60,277 bases of DNA from Bacillota bacterium (lineage in GTDB: Bacteria; Bacillota; UBA4882; UBA8346), in the NCBI GenBank assembly GCA_023426245.1, contig JAFABB010000016.1:1-60277 (forward strand). The letters are read 5' to 3'. Shown piece after piece: positions 35,410 to 43,747 of the stretch (the first letter of the stretch is position 1; every line of letters begins with the position of its first letter). A program made the translations under genes and the position numbers. A model generated the notes under the pieces. It had not been told where the DNA came from. It saw only the letters and a list, made by a program, of their open reading frames with translations, and did no database searches.

Positions 35410-36328
35410 TGGACACAACCTTCTCCGCTTTTTTAACTGTTAAAAATCCTAAAAATTTAGCCATTGAAAACAGATCATAGGCATTATGCTCCAAAATTGG
35501 CCGCAGATATTTACCATCCCCACTATCTAAAAAGCAGTTATAAAAACGAGCAATCTCCGAGCCTGGTATATCATCATCCCGTTCCTGATTCAATAAGCAT
35601 TTTTCGATTGTCAACAACCGGCAATCCGGTAAAACTCCACGATAATTTTTCCTGGCTTGCCGTAATAAATCCAGCTGCCAAGAATCAAAATTCACCGCTA
35701 ATTGGTGATACCCCATTCTGCCCTTTAAATAAGGCAGATCAAAGCTGCGCCCATTATAACTTACTAAAATACTACTCTTCATGAGTATCTTGGAAACTTC
35801 TAATAAAATGGCTTTTTCCTCTCCGAAATCTCTGGCTAAATACTGCCGGATTTGGCCATGGCCGTTTTCAAATTCCAGGATCCCAATTAAAAATATGGGG
35901 TGTATGTAATACAAACCTAAGGTTTCGATATCAATAAACCGAACTGTCTCCGGCTGGTAAAAACTGAGCAATTGAAAATCACTCGCCCCATATCGTGCCA
36001 ATCGGACTGTATCCTTAGCCTCTATGGTCCTTATTAAATCCAGGGCAGCCCTTTGCCACCGCGGGTGCCGGGTTAAATCATAAATCGTCAAATATCCTTC
36101 CCGTTTCAGCTTAGCTGCAATGGTCGGTCCAACACCATAGATTAAGCACAAATCCGTTGCCAATTCCTTTGGGTTTGAAAAATGAAACTGAACATGTTCG
36201 GTTCGCATTTCGATCAATTCAAACAGTCCGGCTTCGTTGGCGTGCTCTCGTTCTCCCATTACCAAAAGCTCCGGACTCAGACAATAGGGCTCATTGTTTT
36301 GATCCGCAAAGAATTTTATCCTCTTCAT
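35399..36328 (-). CDS. YprB-like ribonuclease H-like exonuclease
   Basis: A 309-residue protein with a helix-hairpin-helix segment (IYGVGPTIAAKLKREGY, about residue 63) followed by an RNase H-like 3'-5' exonuclease domain. The domain has FIDIETLGLYY with the DxE pair (about residue 130), VSYNGRSFDLPYLKGR, and HNAYDLFSMAKFL with the late Asp. These acidic residues match DEDD-type nucleases and the YprB family. In many Bacillota yprB stands beside a helicase gene; here none is adjacent and the next gene is another nuclease. Confidence 0.85.
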   Translation of the reverse strand: MKRIKFFADQNNEPYCLSPELLVMGEREHANEAGLFELIEMRTEHVQFHFSNPKELATDLCLIYGVGPTIAAKLKREGYLTIYDLTRHPRWQRAALDLIRTIEAKDTVRLARYGASDFQLLSFYQPETVRFIDIETLGLYYIHPIFLIGILEFENGHGQIRQYLARDFGEEKAILLEVSKILMKSSILVSYNGRSFDLPYLKGRMGYHQLAVNFDSWQLDLLRQARKNYRGVLPDCRLLTIEKCLLNQERDDDIPGSEIARFYNCFLDSGDGKYLRPILEHNAYDLFSMAKFLGFLTVKKAEKVVSNGD

Positions 36329-36366
36329 TGCCGCTTCCTACCTGATTTCTTGTATTTCATTTTCCA

Positions 36367-37440
36367 TCACGGAAAGCGTTTCCTTTTTTTGTCGGCTTGA
36401 TTTTCGTTGATTTCATCAACTCTATATTGGATATCAACATGGTTGCTCACTGTAAAACTTTTATCATGAATAAAAATCGTCATCCTGTCCCCGTGAAGGT
36501 CTTCTCCTTTGGGCCTTTTTAGGTAAGCGTTGCCTATAAATTTCATCTGTTGCAGCTTATCATTATATTGAATCCGATCGGCAAACCCAATAAAATCCTT
36601 ATGCTCTACCCTGCCTCTGCTATCCGTTGCAAAATTCTTGCTATCCGAATCAAAATCCAGTCCTACAGTTGAAAGTTTAAAATGATCTTTGGCAACTTTG
36701 CCACTGGAGTTTTTGGTTTCAGCACGCTCCAAAACGACTTTAGAGTCGAAAACTCCGTGCCTTTCACGGTAATCATACCGTAAATCATCTCCAAGAATCG
36801 TTACATCTTCATGAACAAGTCTCACACTTTTCTTGGCAATGATACTGTTATTTTGGGTATTGATGATAACTTCATCCCCATCAATCTCCTCTTGATTTGG
36901 CCTTTTAATCTTTGCATTGCCCCAAAAAGTCAATTCCTGTTGCTTATCGTTATACGCTATTAAATCAGCTGTCCCTGTAAAATCTTTATGTCCCACCAAA
37001 CCTTGGTTTTGAACTCGAAAATTCTTGGTATCCGATTCGAAATAAAGATGTTCGGCAGATAGTTTAAAGCTATCTTTCGTCACATTTCCCCGGCTGTCTT
37101 TGAGTTCTTTTCTGTATAAAATGATATTTTGCAAAAAAGTACCGGTTTTTGCTTTAAAATTATATTCCAAATGGTTGGCGGTAATTGTGACTTCTGGAGA
37201 AGTCAACTGAAGTTTATTTTCAAAAGTCGCGATTTTCTTATCGAGATCGACCTTGGTTGTCTCTGTGGTGATTACAGTGGAACCTTGTTTAAGCCTTACA
37301 TTACCTTCCAGGTAGGTTAACTTTTTTTTATTATCTCCCCATATTTGGTCGCTTTTCACTTGTACGGGTTCATCACCGGCTTTCACGACACTTGCCAGCA
37401 AATAAAAACAAACCACCCAACCAATCAGGGAGCGCCTCAT
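36367..37440 (-). CDS. lptA: LptA-like periplasmic LPS transport protein with two OstA regions
   Basis: LptA forms the bridge that carries LPS across the periplasm. This 357-residue protein has a signal peptide (RRSLIGWVVCFYLLASVVKA) and then an OstA/LptA-type series of beta strands that occurs twice. Residues about 25-185 and 190-335 share the patterns SAEHLYFESDTKNF / STVGLDFDSDSKNF and GHKDFTGTADLIAYNDK / EHKDFIGFADRIQYNDK. E. coli LptA is about half this length, so the gene seems internally duplicated. Its start overlaps the lptC stop by 4 nt. Confidence 0.88.
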   Translation of the reverse strand: MRRSLIGWVVCFYLLASVVKAGDEPVQVKSDQIWGDNKKKLTYLEGNVRLKQGSTVITTETTKVDLDKKIATFENKLQLTSPEVTITANHLEYNFKAKTGTFLQNIILYRKELKDSRGNVTKDSFKLSAEHLYFESDTKNFRVQNQGLVGHKDFTGTADLIAYNDKQQELTFWGNAKIKRPNQEEIDGDEVIINTQNNSIIAKKSVRLVHEDVTILGDDLRYDYRERHGVFDSKVVLERAETKNSSGKVAKDHFKLSTVGLDFDSDSKNFATDSRGRVEHKDFIGFADRIQYNDKLQQMKFIGNAYLKRPKGEDLHGDRMTIFIHDKSFTVSNHVDIQYRVDEINENQADKKRKRFP

Positions 37441-38114
37441 GGAATAATCGTCGCTCCTTTAGGATCAATCAATCGATAGGTTTCATCTTTGTGGTAAAAT
37501 TTAATACCCTCCGCAGTAACACGATTATTGTTCTGAACGAGTACCACATCTCCTTCTAGATCCATTTCTTCTTCTGAAAGATTAATCTGTAAACGATTGG
37601 CTGTCATCAGCGTATCCTTCTGGTAAAGTCGGACTGCCGTTTCTGAAGTCATCATTTCTTTGCGATAATCGATAACCGCTTCTTTGGTTTTGACAATACA
37701 GTCGGCGATCTTAGCTTCGAGATCACCACCGATATATAACATTTCGGGAATCCTCTCCCAGCGTGCCCAGGCCGCCCTAAAATCAACCCGCTCACTTTTC
37801 ATCGAAAATGCAACCCCGTGGGCTATTCTTTGAAAATAAACAATATTACCATCTGCTGATTGCCACATTCTCCGAGCTTCAATCTCCCAGGATTTTTTAT
37901 TCTGATCCCACCCGGTCAGTTTGGTTGTTTCCATATCCATGCTGGGAATCATCGGTTTATTGGGCTGAATCTTTTGAGAAATAACGGAACTTATATCCCA
38001 CCATCCTCCCAAATATCCCACGATGGCAATGAAAAAGAGGATCAAGAAAGGAAATATCCGTTTTACAATTAAATTCATTTTCCCGGCTTTCAGGGTTAAC
38101 TTTTCAGCGCTCAT
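37437..38114 (-). CDS. lptC: LptC-like LPS export protein
   Basis: LptC is the bitopic membrane protein that passes LPS from the LptBFG transporter to LptA. The 225-residue product has one N-terminal membrane helix (about residues 17-35) and a periplasmic beta-jellyroll with the LptC-like pattern MDMETTKLTGWDQNKKSWEIEA and a late LYQKDTLMTANRLQINLSEEEMDLEGDV. It lies between lptF and lptA with 4-nt and 7-nt contacts, an order that supports the assignment. No lptB is in the window. Confidence 0.85.
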   Translation of the reverse strand: MSAEKLTLKAGKMNLIVKRIFPFLILFFIAIVGYLGGWWDISSVISQKIQPNKPMIPSMDMETTKLTGWDQNKKSWEIEARRMWQSADGNIVYFQRIAHGVAFSMKSERVDFRAAWARWERIPEMLYIGGDLEAKIADCIVKTKEAVIDYRKEMMTSETAVRLYQKDTLMTANRLQINLSEEEMDLEGDVVLVQNNNRVTAEGIKFYHKDETYRLIDPKGATIIP

Positions 38115-38121
38115 TTTTACT

Positions 38122-39204
38122 TTACCGTTTCCGTTCCATCATACAAACCAATCCGGCTCCCAGTGTAAAAAAGAACATATGAGGAGCCCATGCTGCTATC
38201 CAAGGTGAAATTAAACCGTTTGAACCCATCGTCCTTCCAATAACCTGCATCGTATAATACCCCATAATAATTAGAAAACAATAAACCAAGCCCATCCAGC
38301 GAGAATGATGCCCCGTCAAAAGTGTTAAAGGAGTTGCCAAAAAAACTAATACCAACGCAATCAGGGGATCGGCAAATTTCTGATAATAAAGAACGGTATA
38401 AATTGGAAGTTGAAGTCCACTTCTCTTATAAACACCGATTAAATGCTTTAATTCGGTAGCCCGCATTTCGTTGGGAGATTTTTCATTGCCTACCAAAACA
38501 TCATTATCCGTCGTCATTTTGATTTCCATCTTTTGAAAACTGACTTCCGAATTTATTACTCCTGCTTTATTCATTTCATGAATCGTACCGTCATGCAACT
38601 CCCAAAAACCATTGTGCAATATTCCAGAGTCTGCGGTAATAATCCTGGGCCACCTTCCTCCAGTCCTCGCTTCAAAAATCAGAATCCCGGTAATTTTTCT
38701 TTGTCTGCGGTCCACTTGCTCCAAATACACAAACCGATCCTGGGGGCCTTTAAAAACTACCTTCTCCTTAAATAAAGGCATGTTTTCCTGCATCGACAAA
38801 CGCCGAAGTTCAGTTTGGAAACGGTGGTTGGCGGCAGGAACTATTAAATCATTCCACCAATAAGCACTGACACAGATTAAAAAAAGGCCCACAAAAACAG
38901 GAAGCATGATCCGAAACAAAGAAGGCCCACAGATCCGAATCACATCCAGCTCGCGTTCCCGAAGCAATCTGCCGAGGGTTAAAATAATTCCAAACAACGA
39001 AGCAGCGGGCAACACATCCATCCAGAGCGACGGGATTTGATTCAACAGCAATTTAACCAACAATCCTGAAGTAATATGATATCCAATAAACAAATCGTTA
39101 TAATCGAAAAAAATTTTACCGATTCCCAGGGCAGTAAAGCCTAAGCCGCAGATGAAAAACTGTTGTTGAAACTCCTTCCAAATATAACGATCAATAATTC
39201 GCAC
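38122..39204 (-). CDS. lptF: LptF/LptG-family LPS export permease
   Basis: A 360-residue YjgP/YjgQ-family permease. It starts MRIIDRYIWKEFQQQF, has membrane helices near residues 15-35, 55-75 and 95-118, then a large periplasmic domain (about 120-265), and three closing helices. The periplasmic text FKGPQDRFVYLEQVD and LREREL in the coupling region are typical. Only one such gene is present, so it may form a homodimer or the partner may lie elsewhere. The start is GTG after AAGGGG. Confidence 0.9.
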   Translation of the reverse strand: MRIIDRYIWKEFQQQFFICGLGFTALGIGKIFFDYNDLFIGYHITSGLLVKLLLNQIPSLWMDVLPAASLFGIILTLGRLLRERELDVIRICGPSLFRIMLPVFVGLFLICVSAYWWNDLIVPAANHRFQTELRRLSMQENMPLFKEKVVFKGPQDRFVYLEQVDRRQRKITGILIFEARTGGRWPRIITADSGILHNGFWELHDGTIHEMNKAGVINSEVSFQKMEIKMTTDNDVLVGNEKSPNEMRATELKHLIGVYKRSGLQLPIYTVLYYQKFADPLIALVLVFLATPLTLLTGHHSRWMGLVYCFLIIMGYYTMQVIGRTMGSNGLISPWIAAWAPHMFFFTLGAGLVCMMERKR

Positions 39205-39371
39205 GCAATTGATAACCCCTTGTAAAAAACTTTAAAAAAGGACGTCTCAAAGACCACTCATAAAAACAATAAGATATACAATATATAACATGATCGATAA
39301 TCCAACGTTTATATACGGTATACCTTTATTGATATCCCAAGCGCATTAAAATTTCTGTGAGGACAACCCGT

Positions 39372-40397
39372 TCAATTTGGCGATTTGCCTTCCAACTCTG
39401 CTATTCTTTTCTTTAATTCTTTCATTTCTTTTAGCAAATCGGGCAGTCTACTCATTGCCGCCTGAATTCGCATATCTTCTGCATGAGGGCGGGCAGGGCT
39501 CCCGGACACAAAAGAATTGGCTGGTAAATTGCTTATGACCATCGAACAACCGGCAGCAACCGAATCATCACCGATAACGACATGATCCACCACGCCCGCT
39601 TTACCGGCTAAAACCACTCGATTACCCAATTTGGAACTACCTGCCATTCCGGCATTGCCACACAAAAGACTATCTTCCCCCACGATGCAATTATGGCCGA
39701 CTTGAACCAGGTTATCAATTTTAGCGCCTCTTTTAATTAATGTTGCTCCGGTGGTAGCCCGATCAATGGCAGTATTGGCGCCAATTTCGACATCATCTTC
39801 AATTTTCACGATGCCGACATGGGGAATTTTAAATTGTTTACCTTGTACCGCTACATAACCGAAGCCATCGGCCCCGATTACAGTTCCGGCATGAATTTGA
39901 ACATGATTTCCGATAATACAATCCTTACGAATCACGACATTGGCATGAATAACGGTATTCTCGCCAATGATGACTCGGTCCTCAATCATCGCTCCGGGAT
40001 GAATCACGGTGTTTTTACCGATAACAACATCATCCCCGACATGTACCAGGGAGCGGATTGTGCAACCCTCTCCTTTAAAATTCCTACCAACGACCGCACT
40101 GGAATCGATCCCTGGTATATAATTTTGGGGCGGGTAAAAATAATTTAGAATTTGGGCAAAAGCTAATCGAGGGTTAGAAGCCTTAATTGCCGGTTTGTTA
40201 ATTTCTGTAATGTTAGCAGGTACTATCATCGCACTCGCTTTCCCCTGATTTGCCGATTCCAAAACTCTTATCGAAGTGACCAGCGTGATATCTCCGGGTC
40301 CGGCATCGTCTATTCCGGCTATCCCCTTAATTTCAACCGTATTATCGCCAATTATTTCCCCTTGAACCAACTGTGCTAATTCTTTTAAGGATGGCAT
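39372..40397 (-). CDS. lpxD: UDP-3-O-acyl-glucosamine N-acyltransferase LpxD
   Basis: LpxD adds the N-linked hydroxyacyl chain in lipid A synthesis. The 341-residue protein has the N-terminal uridine-binding domain (SLKELAQLVQGEIIGD, then NPRLAFAQILNYFYP), a left-handed beta-helix of hexapeptide repeats (about 100-300), and the catalytic His in QVGHNCIVGED (about residue 239). A C-terminal helix (MSRLPDLLKEMKELKKRIAE) completes it. Start 40397 follows AAGGGG. It lies 22 nt after an ompH-like gene, the common skp-lpxD order. Confidence 0.95.
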   Translation of the reverse strand: MPSLKELAQLVQGEIIGDNTVEIKGIAGIDDAGPGDITLVTSIRVLESANQGKASAMIVPANITEINKPAIKASNPRLAFAQILNYFYPPQNYIPGIDSSAVVGRNFKGEGCTIRSLVHVGDDVVIGKNTVIHPGAMIEDRVIIGENTVIHANVVIRKDCIIGNHVQIHAGTVIGADGFGYVAVQGKQFKIPHVGIVKIEDDVEIGANTAIDRATTGATLIKRGAKIDNLVQVGHNCIVGEDSLLCGNAGMAGSSKLGNRVVLAGKAGVVDHVVIGDDSVAAGCSMVISNLPANSFVSGSPARPHAEDMRIQAAMSRLPDLLKEMKELKKRIAELEGKSPN

Positions 40398-40419
40398 TGG
40401 TTTCAAACCCCTTTTTGGT

Positions 40420-40848
40420 TTATTTATCTAATTTGGCAATAACATCACTGGTAATATCCATTGAGCTATAAAAGAAAACTTGCGGACTGGATACAGCTTT
40501 GATGCCTTTGGCTTTCGCTACTTGTGCAGTTATTTCTTTCACCCGCTCCACAAAAGCATTTTGCTTGTCTTCTTGGAATTTCCGGAATTCATTATTAATT
40601 TTAGCTCTTTCAACATCAGTTTTAGCCGCTGCTACCTGAGTCCTTAATTGTTCGCCTTTTTTTTGTAAATCCTTATCGATTTGTTGGCCGTAAGAGCTCT
40701 CTTTAACAATTTTATTTAAATCAATGGTAGCCACGCGAAAACTAAAGGCGTTAAAAGCCCAAATCATTCCCCCCAGCAATATAACAAACCCCAGTAAAAT
40801 CGCCCCAGGGATCAAAAAATTGCCTATTTGACCTTCATTTTTTGACAT
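40420..40848 (-). CDS. OmpH/Skp-like protein with membrane anchor
   Basis: Skp/OmpH proteins are periplasmic chaperones that hold unfolded outer-membrane proteins. This 142-residue member has an uncleaved-looking N-terminal membrane helix (about residues 14-34), then ATIDLNKIVKESSYGQQIDKDLQ, a long charged coiled coil (about 60-100), and a C-terminal FFYSSMDITSDVIAKLDK that matches the family end. It is a shorter sibling of the gene at 41799. The ATG follows CGGAGG. With an anchor it would stay at the inner membrane and not be free in the periplasm. Confidence 0.82.
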   Translation of the reverse strand: MSKNEGQIGNFLIPGAILLGFVILLGGMIWAFNAFSFRVATIDLNKIVKESSYGQQIDKDLQKKGEQLRTQVAAAKTDVERAKINNEFRKFQEDKQNAFVERVKEITAQVAKAKGIKAVSSPQVFFYSSMDITSDVIAKLDK

Positions 40849-40908
40849 CTTAAAATCCTCCGTTTCAATATTTCCAATTTTAATTTTTCTGTTGCCGACA
40901 GTACCCAT

Positions 40909-41802
40909 TTATTTTTTCTTTTCCTGCTGACGAGTGTCGATTGCTTTCGTAAATTCTTCATTCTGGCTCTGATGCCACTCATCATAATTATGAGTTAAGT
41001 TTTCCTTAAATGCTGCTAAATCATTCTCTAACTGGTTATTTAATTTCTGCTTCAGATTCTCCAATTGCTGTTGGATATCATCCGTTCTTTGCTGCTCATA
41101 AAGGATCAAACGTTTATTAACCGATTCCTTCCTGGCTGCTACTTTACGGGCAATTTCCAACTTAATGGCCGTTATTTGAGCTTGAACTTTTTTACGATAA
41201 CTACCAATGGCTCCCTGAGGTTTTTCTTTTAAATCAGAAAGGGCCAATTCCAATTGTAAATTGACCAGAGCCAGTTGTTGTTCAGAAATTAATCCATTTT
41301 CAAAATCATGAAGCTGTTTTGCTGTTTCCCGCTTTTTTCGGGTCAGATCGGACTGTAATGATTCCTGCATACTACGGGAATTTTTTTGAAACTCATTATT
41401 GAAATAGTGGCGCCGCTTTGTAGCATAGTCTTGAAAAGTTTCATGAAGCCTAGATAACTTTAATGTTTCCTCAATCTCCGAAATTCGTTTGATTTCAGAA
41501 ATTTGGTGATCCAATTCAGTTTGAATAAAGCCGTTTTCCTCAAACGTTTCATTCCCGGCTGCTTTTCGGTGAGAGACGCCAGCCCAATTTTTCAATAACC
41601 CGCTTATATTCTTATTTAACTTGGCATAGCCATCCCAATTTGGCTTCTGTAAATGCAACAAATGGTTTTTTATTCTTTGTTCCGTCATTCTCTTCGTTCG
41701 CTCAAGTGTTAGCTTTCCTAAAACCAAAACCAACGTGATGACCAGACCGGCAATCATAACAAGCAAGAAAATAGCTCTTTTTTTACCCCATGAGAAAATC
41801 AT
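40909..41802 (-). CDS. membrane-anchored coiled-coil protein between two ompH-like genes
   Basis: The 297-residue protein starts MIFSWGKKRAIFLL with one membrane helix (about residues 9-29), then is almost entirely charged helix rich in Gln, Lys and Glu with heptad character (about 60-290). I recognise no named family. It overlaps the ompH-like gene upstream by ATGA and lies 60 nt from the other ompH-like gene. The coiled coil and the place suggest an extra periplasmic chaperone or a spacer that spans the periplasm; this is inference. Confidence 0.75.
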   Translation of the reverse strand: MIFSWGKKRAIFLLVMIAGLVITLVLVLGKLTLERTKRMTEQRIKNHLLHLQKPNWDGYAKLNKNISGLLKNWAGVSHRKAAGNETFEENGFIQTELDHQISEIKRISEIEETLKLSRLHETFQDYATKRRHYFNNEFQKNSRSMQESLQSDLTRKKRETAKQLHDFENGLISEQQLALVNLQLELALSDLKEKPQGAIGSYRKKVQAQITAIKLEIARKVAARKESVNKRLILYEQQRTDDIQQQLENLKQKLNNQLENDLAAFKENLTHNYDEWHQSQNEEFTKAIDTRQQEKKK

Positions 41803-42386
41803 TTTTTATTAGGGGTATTATTTTTTCCTGCGGCGGCGGCATCCTTTTTAGCTTTGTCGATTACATCTTGAGTTATGTCAGTGCCACCATAAAAACATAA
41901 ACTCTTTTCAATCACCAAAGATATTTTCTTTTCTTCAGCCACTTTTGCGATAATGTTTTTCACCCGGTTCATCGTGGCGTCTTTTTGATCATTGATATAT
42001 TGCTGCAGTTCATCGTATTTCTTTTGGATTTGAGCATTAACTTCATTGATCTTTTTATTATTATCGTCTTGCAATTGTTTATCGATTGCAGCCTGCTGTT
42101 CGGAATTTTTACCAACCTTGTCGGCAGCTGCTTTCTTTTCTATATCTTTCGCCGTACTCTGCTGTTGGGAAAATAGATAACCTCTGAAATAATTTAATTC
42201 GGATGTTTTGTCTTTGGCGATTTCCTGGAGTTTTATGAAGTCGGGTAGTTCGGCCTGCAATCTCTGCATATCCACATAGCCAACGGAGTCTTTACCCGCT
42301 GCCCCCGCATAACTGCTGAAAAGTACCACTAAAGCCAAAATGATAACTCCAACTCCTAAATACCCTTTGATCCTTTGAAACTTCAT
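41799..42386 (-). CDS. OmpH/Skp-like periplasmic chaperone
   Basis: A 195-residue Skp/OmpH family protein with a signal peptide (hydrophobic segment at about residues 7-27, cleavage near AGAAG). The conserved first strand is VGYVDMQRLQAELPDFI, a long coiled coil spans about 50-130, and the C-terminal core reads ISLVIEKSLCFYGGTDITQDVIDKAKK, which is the family signature. Start 42386 follows AAAGGGG. It lies downstream of bamA and a beta-barrel gene, the expected setting for an outer-membrane protein chaperone. Confidence 0.88.
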   Translation of the reverse strand: MKFQRIKGYLGVGVIILALVVLFSSYAGAAGKDSVGYVDMQRLQAELPDFIKLQEIAKDKTSELNYFRGYLFSQQQSTAKDIEKKAAADKVGKNSEQQAAIDKQLQDDNNKKINEVNAQIQKKYDELQQYINDQKDATMNRVKNIIAKVAEEKKISLVIEKSLCFYGGTDITQDVIDKAKKDAAAAGKNNTPNKK

Positions 42387-42441
42387 TGTTTTTCCCCTTT
42401 TCCTCATATAATTTATTTCCATGCCCTTCATATAGAATTCT

Positions 42442-43734
42442 TTAGAAATGGCACATCAATTGTAATCCAAATTTTCTTTGATAATTAACTACTTCCAAAT
42501 TGGTAGAGCGGTTTAAATATATCCCAATCGTTGCCTCATTGGGACTTTCGTCGAGTCCCAATTTCATGTCGAGATAATCGCCGCGTTCAAAACGATAATG
42601 CAACCAAACCTGACGGTACGGATGTTCGAATTCATATTCAAAACCGCTGGTAAGGTTTTCATCAATCGGGAAAGCGCAACCTACTTTCCATTCTCCACTT
42701 GGATTATCACCCCAGAAATATTTGGAGTAAACTTCCAGGGTTCCCATCCGATAACCTAAATAGGCTTGTATATTTCCAAAAGTATCGTCATCACTGAAAA
42801 AATAACGGCCTTCCACTCTGGTTTGGATATACCTGGATGTTACATGCAAAACTACTTTAGTTTCCACACCCGGATCAACCGATAATTGGGTCCTGAACCC
42901 CAGTTTCCGCAATTCCGAAAAATTATTCAGAGTTTCCGTCAAATATTTTTCAAGTCTCGACCGATAGTGAACTAAGAACTCCACCGGAATCCCTTTAAGC
43001 AAATCCGCCTTATCTTGATAATGTTTTGCCGCAGTGCTCACAAGAAATACCGGTATATTGGTCGTCGCATAATCAACCGTTACATTGGATACAACCACCC
43101 CTTGGGGGATTAATGTCAAATCAAATTCAGTTGTAGTTCCCGGCCGGATTGAAAAACTGCTGCTAAAGCCGGGAAGCTCCCGTTCTATCATATAATTGGC
43201 CACCGTGTTAAAAATTCCGGAAGACCAAGAAATCGAAGAAACCGGAAGCCCCACAAATATCTGATTCAGTTCTTTTTCAACTTTCGATGCAACCTCATGA
43301 ACCAACTGACTAAGCTCCGGATTAAGGCCGGGAGTATTTAAATTGAGCCGTAAATCACTGATTAAAGGAGGAATCGGCGTGATGTGCATCACGATTTTCG
43401 TATGCTCTCCCAAAAACAAGTCGACCGATTCCAAACTAAAGCCCACTAGAACTTTGGAAAAAACATTATAAATCGCTTTTTGAACCGTTGCTTTATTTTT
43501 TGTCAGTAAAGTAACCGGTTGGTCCAATAAAATTTTTTCACCGACTTTGGCAATGGTAAATTCAATCCGTTCTTGCAGTCCTTCATAAATTTTGCCGTCA
43601 ATATCCAGTTGAACTTCAACAAAATCGACTTTCTTATCCTCTGGTCCGTCGGCGGCCGCATAAATATTCTCCAGCCGTTGACTGCTTAAAAGCAGCACCA
43701 ATATTGCAAAAAGAAGTAGCTTAGGCTTTAGCAA
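42442..43734 (-). CDS. predicted outer-membrane beta-barrel protein downstream of bamA
   Basis: This 430-residue protein has a signal peptide (about residues 1-27) and a mixed alpha/beta region (about 35-290) that looks like POTRA-type modules. A C-terminal region of alternating residues (about 300-430) follows, suitable for beta strands and ending in Phe (LMCHF), as outer-membrane barrels often do. I do not recognise a named family. It starts with TTG, 13 nt after bamA, and precedes ompH. It may be a small BamA/TamA-related protein or a dedicated barrel of this phylum. Confidence 0.75.
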   Translation of the reverse strand: MLKPKLLLFAILVLLLSSQRLENIYAAADGPEDKKVDFVEVQLDIDGKIYEGLQERIEFTIAKVGEKILLDQPVTLLTKNKATVQKAIYNVFSKVLVGFSLESVDLFLGEHTKIVMHITPIPPLISDLRLNLNTPGLNPELSQLVHEVASKVEKELNQIFVGLPVSSISWSSGIFNTVANYMIERELPGFSSSFSIRPGTTTEFDLTLIPQGVVVSNVTVDYATTNIPVFLVSTAAKHYQDKADLLKGIPVEFLVHYRSRLEKYLTETLNNFSELRKLGFRTQLSVDPGVETKVVLHVTSRYIQTRVEGRYFFSDDDTFGNIQAYLGYRMGTLEVYSKYFWGDNPSGEWKVGCAFPIDENLTSGFEYEFEHPYRQVWLHYRFERGDYLDMKLGLDESPNEATIGIYLNRSTNLEVVNYQRKFGLQLMCHF

Positions 43735-43747
43735 CGCATCACCCCGT

